From assembly GCA_021234155.1 (NCBI GenBank), contig JAJEKV010000252.1, positions 310,001-374,000 of the forward strand: a stretch of DNA of 64,000 nt, read 5' to 3'. The stretch is from Isoetes taiwanensis. Its lineage: Eukaryota > Streptophyta > Lycopodiopsida > Isoetales > Isoetaceae. The notes beneath the pieces were generated by a model. It was not told where the DNA came from and made no database searches. It was given only the letters and a program-made list of their open reading frames with translations. Below are positions 31,375-43,738 of this stretch, in pieces (position 1 is the first letter of the stretch; each line of letters begins with the position of its first letter). The position numbers and the translations under genes are program-made.

Positions 31375-33217
31375 CTACTATAGTTGCTCTAAACAGTCTG
31401 TCTATTTAAATTATTTGTGCCAGCCGAGTTTGCTCAGGCAAGACTAGTGATAAGATCGAAAGGTTTTGTTTTTAATGTACATCTCATCACCTTTTATTTT
31501 GTGTCCAATTTTTCTGTAAAAAATTATTTCTCCATGTTTGAGAGAGAGGTTTCTTTTAGCGGTTAATCTATTCGCCTATAGTGGTAGGATCTTGGAAGAG
31601 ATTGTATAAGCTACCCTGTTGTCTTGAAATGCTGGAGATATAAAGCAAAATTGTTTCTTTGGATCCAGTTTTTTCTGAAGTTTCATAGTGAATAAGTATT
31701 TTTGATAGAACTTCCTATAAGACGGGCATAAATAAAGTCACTTTTCAAATAAACTTTGTCCATTATAGACGATATCCAATTTGTCCATCATAGACTAAAT
31801 TATATAAGGTTACAAATCCTTGATGGCAGTTACGTTCAGATCAGATTGCTCTGGCCATCTCAATTTTAAGCTGAAACTAGACTCTACATTGTCCCATTGC
31901 ACATATAGTTGTCAATATAAAATAGTCTTGCTGCCCATTTTATTTATGTTAGAGACAGCTATTAGTAAAATTTGGATTAGGCTGGAATAGAAAGAAGAGG
32001 CGCGCATCTATATTTGCTTTTTGCTGGATCTAGGCTATAAGGGCATGAAAAACATAATAAACTTACGATACTTGCTTTTGCATGCTAGGATAAAGACCAC
32101 AGATAAAGGCCTGATACCATCTTCCGAGCTGATGTCATGTTTAATCCCCTAGATTGAGTCTATGTTGATGTCCTGTTTAGCTTTTTAGACTGTAAAGGCA
32201 ATTTCTGTATTTCAACATAGCAATGATAGACATGACTGTTGCCACTGTTCTTATGATGTTCATAAAGGCAACAAAATGTGAGACAGATTGCAAGGTCTTT
32301 CTGCTTCTAGCTATGAAATATTTGACAACATGATAAAAGGCCTTCTCTAATAGAGCATGGTGGAAAGCCTTTCGTGGCAGAGATTATCTTAACGGAGTAC
32401 AAGTTTGGCCCTCTTTTTACGTTGTAACAAAGTACCATCTAAGCCAATAGGGTCTTATTTGATATTTGTTTGACATGCATTTCACCCTCTTTTTCTACCA
32501 TGTAATTAAGGGAAATGGCGGCTTCTAATGCAGCTGTATCACTAGATTAATGGAGTTCTGGTAAGTGGACTTGAATTGTGTTATTCTGATATATTGTTAA
32601 AGTTGTGTAAACACTTCTACATATAAACTGTGTTTTGCAAACATAATGAGATTTGTTATCAAACATGCATCTGATTTATAGTTTTTTCATTGTGCTCTCT
32701 GCCCTTTGAGATTTGTTATTGGCACTTAGTAGTATTGAACTGAAGGAGAAATCTGACTTCGCTTGGTTGGGTGCAAGTTATGATGGCAGTTCATGTTAAT
32801 CACATATTTGCAATGTTCTTGGAGAGATGGCAACATCCATAAGTGGGTTGTCAATTTTTTTGGACAGAACTGGTGTATAATGTTTTCATACAGGCTACCA
32901 TTATGGTATCAACTAAATGTAGTTACTTTCTTTCAAATGCCAGCAGCATGCAACAGTCTCAATTTAAAACTTCTCTGCCTGCATTTTTGTTAAGAATGGT
33001 GGATTGATGTACCAGCTTATACAATCTCATTTGTTTGAGGATTGTTTTTTCAAGCAAGTTGGTGCTGTTCAAACTTTTGAGTATGTAGTGCAGGAATAGT
33101 ACAAGAACATGATGTACTACTTGGACCACAGGAAGAAACAGCCGCAGTGTTTGTGGCTGCATTTTTTGGCAATGGCGTCTCCTCACTAAGACGTGGCATT
33201 TTTTATTACATTGGCAG
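31375..33217. other. No recognised feature
   Basis: AT-rich sequence to the right of the duplication. It may include introns of the helicase remnant that follows, but I could not identify upstream helicase exons. No other gene, repeat pair or RNA was seen. Confidence 0.4.
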
Positions 33218-33506
33218 TCTATGATTTGCATAGTGATTTTTGTGAAGAGTGTAAGTCGTGCTGCGGAGCTAATTAAGCTTCTGATGGAGTGCAACTTTCC
33301 ATCTATCTGCATACATTCTCACATGAATCAAGAATGGTAAATTGCACTTTGAACTTCAAAAATGAATTTGACTCTAACATAAGTATGCATTTTTAACCCT
33401 TACACTATGCAGGCTTACACGCTACAAAGGTTTCAAGGAGCACCAGAAGAGGATTTTTGTTGCAATAGACTTAATTGGCAGAGGAATAGATATACAACGG
33501 GTGAAG
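33218..33506 (+). pseudogene. UAP56-type DEAD-box RNA helicase fragment (two exons)
   Basis: Exon-like 33218-33336 reads [35 protein letters not shown]. After a 76-nt GT-AG intron, 33413-33506 reads [32 protein letters not shown]. These are motifs IV-V of the mRNA-export/splicing helicase UAP56 (DDX39B; plant RH15/RH56), with changes such as HSHMNQE where HSGMSQE is expected. The N-terminal RecA domain with the DECD box and the C-terminal end are missing. The fragment runs directly into a LINE. It is a truncated gene copy; whether it was moved by the LINE or cut by it is unclear. Confidence 0.8.
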
Positions 33507-33554
33507 GTGAGGAAGAGAGAATAACATCCAAAAGGAAGAAACCCGCTCCCAAAA

Positions 33555-34569
33555 ATGGATTGGAACATCAGAGGGGTGAAATCATCTGAGATAAAGGGTA
33601 GTAGATTAGCTCTGGCCTTGGCTAAAATTAAACCAGATTTCATATGCTTACAAGAGCATAGATGTAAGGATGAAGAAATAGGACATCTTCTGGGTTTGCT
33701 AGGAAATCATTTTGTTGGAATTGCATCAACAAGTGGAAGCTCCAGTGCAGGGACCCTAATCGCGTGGAGGAAGGAGACCAAGGTATTATCTACATATGTA
33801 GACAATTTTGGCAGAACAACTATGGGGTATAGTTAATGTTTATGCGCATAATGTCGCAAGAAAAAGAAGTGCATTGTGGGCCTCAATTAAAAATAAGGTT
33901 AGACGTTTTGGTGGCAATAACATTGCGTGGATCATGCTGGGTGATTTCAATATGGTGGAAAGCAGAGAGGATAGAATGGGTAATGCGGCAGAAATTGTGT
34001 CTGGCTTTGAAAAAGAGCAATGGGTTAGTTTGTTAGCAAAACTGCAACTATCAGAATTGCATGGAGATGGCGGGTTTACATGGCACAATGGACGGGTCGC
34101 GGAAGGTAGGGCATATGCTCGCCACGATAGATGTTATATTAACCAGATCGCTGCATCTTGGTGCCCATCTTTATATCGTCAAAATCTGTTGGATAATTCC
34201 ATCTCTGATCACAACCCGCAACTGGTGAGCGGTCGCATTCTGGACAACTTTAAACCTTTAAGAACAGTTTTTAAATTGAATACTCGATACTTGAAGGATA
34301 TTCACTTCAAGTTGCAAAGCAAGAGAATATGGCTAGAGACGAGCTCAAATAAAATGGGAATGGACGCAATGATCTCCTCGCTAGCAACTATTAAGAAATT
34401 TGCTAAAGAGTGGGGCAGGACCAAGGTAAGAGAGGAAAAGGCGAGATTGGATTCCTTGTATCAGGAGCTCTCCAATCTTAGAAGGGGGGGGAATTATTAT
34501 AGGAAACCGCGAGAAGGAAGTTCTGAAAGAGATAAAAAACTTGGAAACGATCAAAGTCACTCAGGCTAA
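33555..34569 (+). pseudogene. LINE endonuclease domain
   Basis: The stretch begins MDWNIRGVKSSEIKGSRLAL and KPDFICLQEHRCKDEE, the start of an APE-type endonuclease. After a frameshift near 33820 it continues WIMLGDFNMVES, then DNSISDHNPQLVSG, which carry the GDxN and SDH catalytic motifs. It makes the target nick for target-primed reverse transcription in intact elements. Confidence 0.8.
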
Positions 34570-35472
34570 AGCAAAAGCAGACCTTACCTGGATAAGAGAA
34601 GGGAACCGATGTTCTAAATTTTTCTTCAAGGTTGCAAGGCAAAGAATGTATGCTGCTACTCTTACTCATATTCAGACGGAAGATGGGCTGGTGGTCAGGG
34701 AACCTCAACTGATCAAAGAATATTTATATAACTACTTTAGGTGTTTCTTTGAGCAGAAGGATGTGGAGTTTCAGGATTGTTTTGAAAACATGATCCTTGC
34801 TAAAGTAAAACCTAAAGTGACGCAACCGCAAAGGGATGTGCTGGGAGCACCTCTATCCAGGGAAGAGATTAAGGAAGCAGCCTTCTTGTTGGCGAAAGAC
34901 AAGTGCCCAGGTGTGGATGGCATTCCCGTTGAGTTTTTTCAGACCAACTGGGAATGGATAGAGCCGTTTGTCTATAGCGCGTACTTTGATTTTTTAGAAA
35001 AGGAGTACTTGGACAAGAGACTCAACACTGGCGTCATTACATTGATACCAAAAGTGAAAGAGCCTAGATCAATTAACGATTGGAGACCGATTACACTGTT
35101 GTCCTCCTTTTATAAAATTGTGGCTAAGGCATATGCAGAGAGGCTAAAACCAATTCTTATGGAACATATCACTTATACGCATTCTGGTTTCTTGCCCAAA
35201 AGAAGCATTCTCCAATATCCTTGGAGAGTAATACCAAGCGGTGCCTCATCCAGATTGTTGGGTATTCCGATTGGTATTAACAGGTCAGCAATAGAGACGT
35301 GGGATGAGATCCTACTTGGGTTGGAAAAACATTTAAATTGGTGGAAAATATGTAAGCTCTCTATGGCTGGCAGGATTGTGGTAGCTAAATCAGTACTTTG
35401 TAGTACGTACGTATATGCAGCTTCAGTGTTGTTGGCTCCAAAAAGCATTACTCAGCAACTTACAAAATCAAT
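34541..35472 (+). pseudogene. LINE reverse transcriptase with internal deletion
   Basis: The segment has DKCPGVDGIPVEFFQTNW, VITLIPKVKEPRSINDWRPI and HSGFLPKRSILQ, then jumps to WRVIPSGASSRLLGIPIGIN. Compared with the other LINE in this window, the part holding the polymerase (F/Y)xDD motif is missing, probably more than 150 residues. The copy is therefore dead independently of the CACTA insertion. Confidence 0.75.
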
Positions 35473-38400
35473 CACTACAAGAGAATGGGGGCTACAGTGT
35501 CTAGCATATTGACAAAAATTTTGACACTAAGTGAACCTTCAATATCCTTAAATTGGTCAAAATCCTGACACTATACTAGACGTCATCATTGGTCACTGGG
35601 GTGACCACCATTCAATCAAGATTGTGACAAAAAAGGTTCGACACTAATAGAGTTTCCTACAAGCTTGCAACCTGTGTTGTGACAAATTAGCATCACATAT
35701 AATAGTAGTTTAGTGTCAAGAATATCAACAAGCATTATGTTGAGTTCTACTATGGTTTATGACAAGGTTACATCAAGTTTAGTTATTATTTTTGTACCAA
35801 AAAAACAACTTTTTAGTGACAAGCTTTGAAAACCTATTGTGTCAAAACTATAGTAAGCATTGTGTTGAGATGGAATATGGTTTATGACAAGCTTGCGTCA
35901 ACTTACAAGTATGATTTGTCCCAAAAATACAAATATATAGTGACAAGCTTTGAATTACATATTGTGTCAAAATTACACCAAGGTATACTTACAAGGGGCA
36001 CTAGTTGTGTAATAGTATCAACTTAGCGACAAAGCTTTGTGCAGAATTAACAAGCACCATTCTCAAAATAGTGACAATCTAGCACAAAAAACGTTGTCAA
36101 GAAAATACCCATACAAACTAATTGCAACACAAACTAATTGCAACGTACTACACATTGTTGTAGAAATGTAACAATAGAATTTCAAAAAATGGGAAAAGTA
36201 AAAACACCTTTGGTAGTTGAAGACAAAATAACCAATTTCATTATCTAAAAGATTGGAATACAACAAAGGAATTGAGCATTGAGTTCATGCTCCTCATAAT
36301 ACATTTCAAATGTGACAACGACCGCTGAAAGTACAAAAATTCAGTCCTCGTAGAAGTGCAATCGTGTGTACGCAGAAGTCTGAAACTAGGAAATGGCTGT
36401 CTGGCCATCTGGTAGTGCCATATTTCATCTATTTTAGCTTCAGATAATTACAATAATAGGCCCCTTTCTTTGTTTCAGGCATTCAAACTGCATTTAGCCC
36501 GCACTTACTGCGTCATTGCCCTGCTTCAGAAACTCTAATTTGAGCTACTGACCCAGAATGGGTGGATTGATCAACAACCCGCAAGAAGCTAAAAAGGGTG
36601 GATTGATCAACAACTCGCAAGGAGAAGCTAAAAAAGCTATCCACTTGTAAAACTGTAGCACCTAGCCTCCGTTCTACTGCCATGAAAGGCGAAAACCCAT
36701 CAATCATCAATTAAACCCGCGACAACCTACAAAAATTATAGATATTAGAAAGAAACTTCAAGAACAGAACAAAATAAAAGAAAACAGAAGGTAAAGACCT
36801 GCCGAGTTGAAGTTGAATTTTGAATGTAAGAAAGACAGAACAGGTTTTGCGAATTAATACCTTCTTTGTGTGCATCGTGGCCAATAGAGTGATTTTCTCT
36901 TCTATAGATTCGCTGTTCAATGTGGTGGAAATTTTTGTTTCCATGCCCATACCTAACCTTGCCGAAAACCACAGCCTTGCCGAAAACCACAGCCATAGCC
37001 ATAAATTGCTTCAGCAGCCTCGCCTTGAAAAAGCATAGCCATATCCATACCTTGGCACGTTTCATGCTGGTTGCCAAATGCAAATAACTAGAGAAACTGA
37101 TTGCCACTCTTTAGAAGTTTTGAATCGAAGACATAAATCGTATTTCTTGCAGAAGCTCCGTTTGCTAGAAATGGAATCGGAAAAAACCTACGAGGCCTCA
37201 TCTTGCAAGCGAAAAACTAAAACGAAGATCAACGATTCAATGACCAAGTCAGAAGCTACAAACCACGAAAAAGGGAAAACGACGGAACCCAAAATATTAA
37301 AGCCTGAGCGCTAAGATCTGATGTGAATTTTACTATGCTTCGGTTCTCAGAAGACCCATTTGAACTCATAAATCTCTATCCAGGCCAGAGAAAAACATGT
37401 CCAGCAGAAAGGGCAGAGAAAAGTTTCTATACCCCAACATTTTGGCATGCCCTGCTACCAGTGAAAGGAAAGAAGAAGAAGGTTTGAGTAGAAGAGGCAC
37501 TCAAATCCGAGGCGCCAAGAATACCGCCAAAAAGAAGAGACGATTTGAGCAGAAGAAAAGACGCTCAAATTCGAGGCGCCAAGAATAACCGCTAAAAGAC
37601 AGACCAATCAGAAAGGAAGACCAGGATCGAAATCCAAGCCCTTGATTTATCCTTGGTCTGACGGTCAGCGTCCTTTGGACAAACCAGCAAGGGTTGAAAC
37701 AGCGGGAGCAATCCGGTTCCTTATTCTCGGTAGGGCAAAAGCCCCTATGGGCATGCGCCGATGGTATTGACTGAAACTTTATGCCTAGTATACCATTGCA
37801 TCTGTACATGTTAGAAATGTTAAGAGAGTGGTAGGTCACTAACGTGGCCTGCTCCGTGCTGGTGTCCCGACTACGGTACCGGCTACCAATAAAATAATAT
37901 ATGATAAAAAATAAAATGTATAAACAAACATTATGGCATACTTGTCAATTTTATTTTATTTTAGTTTGAGGATTGTTGGCATTCACTTGTTCTGCCACAA
38001 GTTTCGAGGATGAAGCGCTTATGCACGCGTCTTGGAATACCCAGCCATTGTAACCATGTATGGAGTAGTCAGTTTTGTTGGCCATTTGCCCTTGGACTAC
38101 TGAACTATTTCTTATGATTGTCGATGCCTTCTACTCCACGTTAATATTCTGCTTTCTTTAAGTCTCTTAGATTGCATTTAGTTGATTTTGTCTTTAGTTG
38201 CATTTGACAAATTGAACTTCAAATGCCATTAATTTAACAAATCATGCATAATGCAAACCAGTGTTCTAAATGAAATCATGAAAAGAACATATAAATGTTT
38301 GTACTGTTTTCATGCCCAAATATAAAACTAAAGCAGTTTTAACTAAAGGTCCTTCAAGTCCCCATTCTTTGGTAAAAGTACTAGTCTTATTTTGGATTCT

Positions 38401-39913
38401 CTTTCCAAACTTTGAATGCGTCAAAACCTAGAGAGAGTGTGTGTTATTTTGGGATTTTGGATAAACAACTTCAAGAAGTACTACTTGGTTTATTATTGAA
38501 GGATAAGAAATGTTCAACTTAGCAAGGATCTAGCAAATATGGACATTCAATAACTAGGAATAACTATAGTGATTTTGCATCTTTACTCTATATCATCTCA
38601 CAAAGTCTTTGCAAAGGACAAGTAACTAGAGTGAGAATGTTGAGTGTGTAGGATAAGTAGAGGCGTATGAAGATGGAATAATGGCATATGGACACATGGC
38701 ATGTGGTGACAGCATGGATACATACAGAAAGGTACAATGGCCATAGTCACTTAGCTGCCCGACAGCCATGACAAGCTGCAACACTGTCATCCATCGTTCA
38801 AAACTTGCTTAACCATTTTGGCTAGTAAGTTAAAAATATTCCAAGTCACCGCATGATGTGCCACCTGATCCAAGAAAGTGCTATGTCATCATGGAAAAAG
38901 ATTCTTACCCAAAAAATGGCTAGTTAATTTTCATTTTTCATGTCATCATATAGTTTGCCAATTACCTTTGCTACTTCCTCATTCATCTTGCCATATCACC
39001 ATGGTGGTTTTCACAAAAACACTCATTTTTGTTGATAAGTTCCTAAATGAAGGATTCAACGGTCTTTATAACCACCAATTGGAGAAGGGATGGTCTTTTG
39101 CCCACAAAACGTGGTCCCTGTGGTAAGGTTGACGTTATATCTATTGGGCGAGCCAGTCGTAGTTTTGGGTCCATCCATTACTAGGGCGTCTTAGAGAACT
39201 TTTGGGGCAAGTTGTAAGAGATGCAACCTACAAGAGCGGTCTAGATTGAGTGGCATTTATTTTCACCTTTGTGCATTATGTGAATGCATTTATTCATCAT
39301 TTAACTTATATATGTTCATGGAGTTTGCTTATATATGTTATGTACATTACAAGTATCTCGTATTTGATAAGTCTTGTCTTCTTAATAGGTTTGCTCCTTT
39401 GTCCATATCGCTAAGTACTCTTCACCATTTACTATTCCCCTTCATCCAACTAATTCTTAGGTATCCAAAGCATTCTTGAATCATGCCAAGTAATATCCCT
39501 TGGTGTAGTACTATATTTTATGTATGAATAACAAAATTTCGTTGAAATACTAGATACAAAATTTGATGTTGTAGCAAAACAAGCCACTTAAATTGGACAA
39601 GTGCTCCTCACAATTCAGTTGAAATATTAGATAAAAATTTGGATACCATTTTGTTACAAGTCTTAAGAAGACGTCGTTACATCTTAGTTATAATGTTGTT
39701 CAAAAGTTGTTGCAATAACCCACTTAAAGTGCGATAAAAAGTTGACAAAAGGATGTCATTGCCTTGGACGAGATATTTGACACTATGCACTAGACATAAA
39801 TTTGACACAACACAAGCACTTTGTGTCAAGATAGTAGCAGTTGACACAAAATTGTCACTACACCTATGGCTTGTCACAAGGGTTGACACTATATCCCCCA
39901 TCCTCTTGTAGTG
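35473..39913. mobile_element. CACTA (CMC) transposon, non-autonomous, 4.44 kb
   Basis: Both ends begin CACTACAAGAG. The full terminal inverted repeats are 29 bp with 26 matches (left 35473-35501, right 39885-39913). A 3-bp duplication AAT flanks it (35470-35472 and 39914-39916), and removing it restores the LINE frame around TKSI. Subterminal regions carry many short TGTCA/TGACA words in both orientations (35510-36070 and 39680-39890), as CACTA elements use for transposase binding. No transposase frame was recognised. Confidence 0.88.
36500..37600. other. Central region of CACTA element, possible captured sequence
   Basis: Basic, Lys-rich frames occur on the plus strand (37078-37314, including SCKRKTKTKINDSMTKSEAT) and shorter ones on the minus strand. 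Two short tandem duplications are visible: GCCGAAAACCACAGCC near 36960 and GAGGCGCCAAGAATA near 37509 and 37572. I do not recognise any protein. The remainder, 37600-39680, is AT-rich without features. Confidence 0.25.
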
Positions 39914-41145
39914 AATAAGGAATTTTGTATGGGGAGGGAATGAGGAGGGAGCGGATATTAAGGTGGCTTGGGACAAGTGCTGCATTCAAGAAACCAGGGT
40001 GGATTAGGGATGCTAGATATTGTGTTGCACACTAGAGTTTTGGCAAGCAAATTCATTTGGCAGGTGTTGAATGGGCAGGTGAATTCTCCTGGTACTCAGT
40101 TGTTGAAACAATCACTTTTACATTGTATTTCATGCGATAAAGTCGCCATGAAAGTGGAGTTGCCATGGGCTCTCTTTTACAAATTAAAACCTTTCTCAGG
40201 GGCTTCACCTTTTTTGAAGGGGTTACTTAAAGCATGGGAATCAGTGAGGGGTTTATGGCATCTGAATGTAGTGAACTGCCACTCCATCGCAATGCCGGTG
40301 TGGTGGTTAGCCATAGAAACAGATGGGGATCCTAAGCCCCTATTTTCTCTAGTGGTTATGAGGACTCAGAGAAGGTGGTCATCATGCGGAATCAATTTTG
40401 TTGGCGATTGGTACTCACATGGTGCTTTTATCATGGGAAGACTTCAAACAAAAATTTAAGCTGCGTCCACAAGACGAAGCAATTTGGCGGTCGGTCGTAG
40501 GTAGCATTCCGTATTATGCAATACCACTGGTGGGGGATTTTGTGACATCTCATGAAGCTTTGCACGAGCACCCTTCAGTTTCTTCTTGTTACAAACTTCT
40601 TCATTTCAACGAGGTATTACAGTTATCGCCGAAGTGGTCCTTGCAAAGTGAGGAAGGGGATTTGAAGCGTATGTGGAAACAGGTATGGAAGAATCGTCTT
40701 CCCCCCAAAGTGCAAGTTCTCACATGGCAGATAATACACAGAGCATTAAGAACTAACAGTGTGGTCAGCAGATTCAACTCACAAGTTAGTCCTATCTGTC
40801 CTATGTGAATCTATTGAGCATTGCTTTATAGAATGCAGAGACATCCAAGCAGCTTGGGACTGAGTGAAAGAAGTTTTTGAATTATCTAGCCCAGTTGTAA
40901 ATGTTGTGCTGGGAATTTATCCTAGAGGATGGTCTGCATTGAAAAGGGATGCTGTGCATTTGTGTAAGGGATGGCTGCTCTGGATTATTTGGAAGAGACG
41001 CAGGGCTTTTGTCTTCTCACAGAATTACACGCATTCCTCCAGGATCTTGATATCTCTCAAATCTAAACTGAGTAAACAGGTTCAAGCTGCGAAAGATCAA
41101 AGAATGGCTCGTCAACTATGGGATTCTTTCTTTAGTCAGTTGTGA
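39914..41145 (+). pseudogene. LINE ORF2 C-terminal region
   Basis: After the CACTA element the frame resumes as IKVAWDKC, then GGLGMLDIVLHTRVLASKFI and, after frameshifts near 40460 and 40806, KRMWKQVWKNRLPPKVQVLT, WQIIHRALRTN, the zinc-binding reverse-transcriptase domain (zf-RVT) typical of plant L1 elements. The 3' UTR and A-run follow. Confidence 0.75.
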
Positions 41146-41280
41146 TGTATGGCACATTTAATCTTGCTATGTGATTAACTCTACACAGTCGTCAAGATGT
41201 TGTGGAGGTTTTGATATCACATAGAATTAAGTTGTATACATAAATCCATTATGAATGAAAGCATCTTTCAATTAAAAAAA

Positions 41281-43059
41281 ATATTGTTATCAACTATGAC
41301 GTGCCAGATTCTGCTGACATAACTTGCACAAGAAAACAAGGTATTGTTTTCCATCATGTACTATTTTAATGCTACGTGTATAGGTGGTAGTTTACTTAAA
41401 TTATGTTGGGTTTCAAAGGAATTGGCAATAACATTTGTTGCCTTTGCTTCAAATTCTGAAGTGCTTTGATAAATTCATTTTCACAAATCTTGTAAAAAAT
41501 GCAAGAAATTTGGATGGTGCCATCGTTTTTGTAGTGTTTCTGGGGAATTTAATTGTGTGCCTTTTTTGGCAGCACTCCTCTATTTTTTGAAAACATACAG
41601 AGAATTAACATGTAAAGGTCAACGAAGCACAAACACCGTTCTCATTTTAGAGCAAACACTTCAATCACAATATATATTCTCGTGAACCAAATTGCCACCA
41701 CTGAAATGAAATAAACAATGCAGTTAATCATTGGTGTTAAGTGCATGCAAACAACTTGTCACTAGAAATATATAGCAGACCCATACATAGTCCTAAAGAC
41801 AATGAAAATGAACATTGTTATCCATCTTCAAATGGTACATTAATCGCTCCGCATTTGCAATAACCATATGGAAGTATGCAGTAGAATAGTAAACAAATCA
41901 TGTAAAAGTGAAATGTATTTGCATCTCTAATTGTTTTTTCTTTTTTTCTTTTTTTTCCTTATGTGCGAAGCACTTTTAGACATATTATAGGTGGTCTATT
42001 CTAGTAGAATATATGTTTCCATTCTTGCAATTTACACGTGTAAATCTATGGTTCTCCACTAATATTTCAATGTCAGAGCACATGATATAGAAATTTACTA
42101 ACACAATTTTCCCAACACTTATCTAGATGTTGCTTTGAAATAGTAGATATGAAATTTTATTGGAGATAAAGTATTGTTTGGGACAAATTTTGCCACTATG
42201 TACGTGTAAGATAAACGTCTCTCATTTCCTTTCCATAGATACACATAAATGGGATCTATGGGTGTTAGCAATTTCTTATTTGATTACCATATAAAGTCGC
42301 GCATTTAGGGCTTATTTAATCAGGTTATGAAGGCATGACGTAAAAATACTATCTATCTATCTATCTTTAACGGTTCCCTGATATTTTGATCCCCGCCGTT
42401 AGATGCAGTTCCATTATTACGATAATATGAAACCCGGCTGTGTTTATCATGATAAATGTGCAAAGAACCTCGATATCGGCCCGCTTATCATGATAAACAG
42501 GTTAGTTGTTGTTAGGGTGGACTGGTATAAAGAAGAATCCCTGGTAGCAAGCTTTGAAGAATCCCTGGAGGTCGGACAAAACTCAGAACTTCAAAAGCCA
42601 ACCTTGTGCTGCTATAGCTGCTTCCGGAGCTCGAACTCCATGGAATCCTCGCTTCTTGGCACTCCGACGGAACCTCCATAGCCAAGCTCTGGCAGCTTAC
42701 ACTGTCGGACTCCTGTTGTTGCAAAAGAAACTGCGAATTTTGAGCGTGATCAGAGGCGCCCATATGAAGATGCAGAGAGCGCGGGAGCTGCATTAATTCC
42801 GCTTGCATCTTCGTCCCAATTTGGAGATGGAGCTTCTCTTTGATCCCGGAAGAAAAAATAGGTTATTCTGTTTGGGGGAAAAATTGGATCGTTTTGAACC
42901 CATTTCAGTGGGGATTTCTTCCTGTGTATAAAAATCTGCTTTGTTCCGGCATCATTCTAGATTGAACTTTTTGTTAGAGGGCATTTAGATCTCCTCCGAT
43001 GCCAATTTTTTCAGTCCTGCCTGCTCTCTTCCGCAAAATCTCCTCGAAACTCCCGGTTA
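41281..43059. other. No confident feature
   Basis: AT-rich to 42360, with a short CTAT microsatellite at about 42348-42366. The 42400-42850 stretch is GC-richer and open in two overlapping frames on opposite strands, neither recognisable. I do not call a gene here. Confidence 0.35.
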
Positions 43060-43167
43060 AAGGGGTTAAACCCCCTTTCTCGGCCATTATGGCAAATAAA
43101 CGGGCTCGCCCCTCCGGGCTCGCCCGTTTATTTGCCATAATGGCCTCAAAAAGGGGTTTAACCCCTT
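43060..43167. repeat. Long inverted repeat (hairpin-forming), about 108 bp
   Basis: Arms of roughly 46-48 bases read AAGGGGTTAAACCCC...GGCCATTATGGCAAATAAAC and its near-exact reverse complement. The inner 24 bases of the stem pair perfectly. The loop contains a repeated CGGGCTCGCC. It could be a fold-back MITE or a hairpin RNA source. Confidence 0.75.
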
Positions 43168-43468
43168 CATCTATCTATTATTGTACATCTTATGAATTAA
43201 ACCTAAACTCAAGCCCATTTATAGATCTATGTGTTGTGATTTCAATCCTTTGTTTTCAATCCTTTAGTTGTCCAACCAGCCGATCAATTTCTGTCTGGAG
43301 GCCCTCTCTTAGCAATCAATATTGTTAGTCTGTTATCAAAACTCTATTTTTAAGGTGCAGCAAGCGCAGTTTTGCAGTCAAGAATTTCTAGAGTGGTGAT
43401 AGCACTCCTCTCTGCAAGAATCTAAAAAAAAAAATCAGTATTTGATCCTTTTTATCATCTTTTGGATT

Positions 43469-43738
43469 AAAGCATGGAGGTGGGGGGCACTTTTTGTGTC
43501 AGCCACACATGGCGCTTAGTGGATGTTTTTTGAGACATTTTCTTTGTATTTTCGAAAAATATTTTTATTTTATTTTTTTGATATTTTTCACTGAAACGCA
43601 TTAATATTACACCTCGGAATAAAAAATTTCAGCCTCAATGGAGTTATAGAAAAAAAGATAAAAATAAATAAGTTTTCTAGCAGTGGGTGCTTAGGGGGTG
43701 CTTGACTAGCGTGAAAATGCCCCCCAGCTCCATGCTTT
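43469..43738. mobile_element. MITE-like element, about 270 bp
   Basis: The left end AAAGCATGGAGGTGGGGGGC matches the reverse complement of the right end, AAAGCATGGAGCTGGGGGGC, with similarity extending some bases further. The interior is AT-rich and non-coding. No target duplication was found, so the superfamily is unknown. Confidence 0.6.

Larger units (their letters stand above)
33520..41280 (+). mobile_element. L1-like LINE, inactivated and split by a CACTA element
   Basis: ORF2 pieces run in order: endonuclease, reverse transcriptase, then (after the inserted CACTA element) the C-terminal region and an A-run at about 41272-41280. No ORF1 is visible upstream, so the copy is 5'-truncated. 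The left end lies just after the helicase fragment and cannot be fixed exactly. No target duplication was found. Confidence 0.75.

Noticed and set aside
37078-37314. Lys-rich frame as a CACTA transposase
   Set aside because: It is only 78 codons, with no similarity to known CACTA transposase blocks.
42403-42808. Overlapping open frames on both strands (92 and 98 codons)
   Set aside because: Opposite-strand frames in a GC-richer patch, neither with a recognisable motif; GC content alone explains them.
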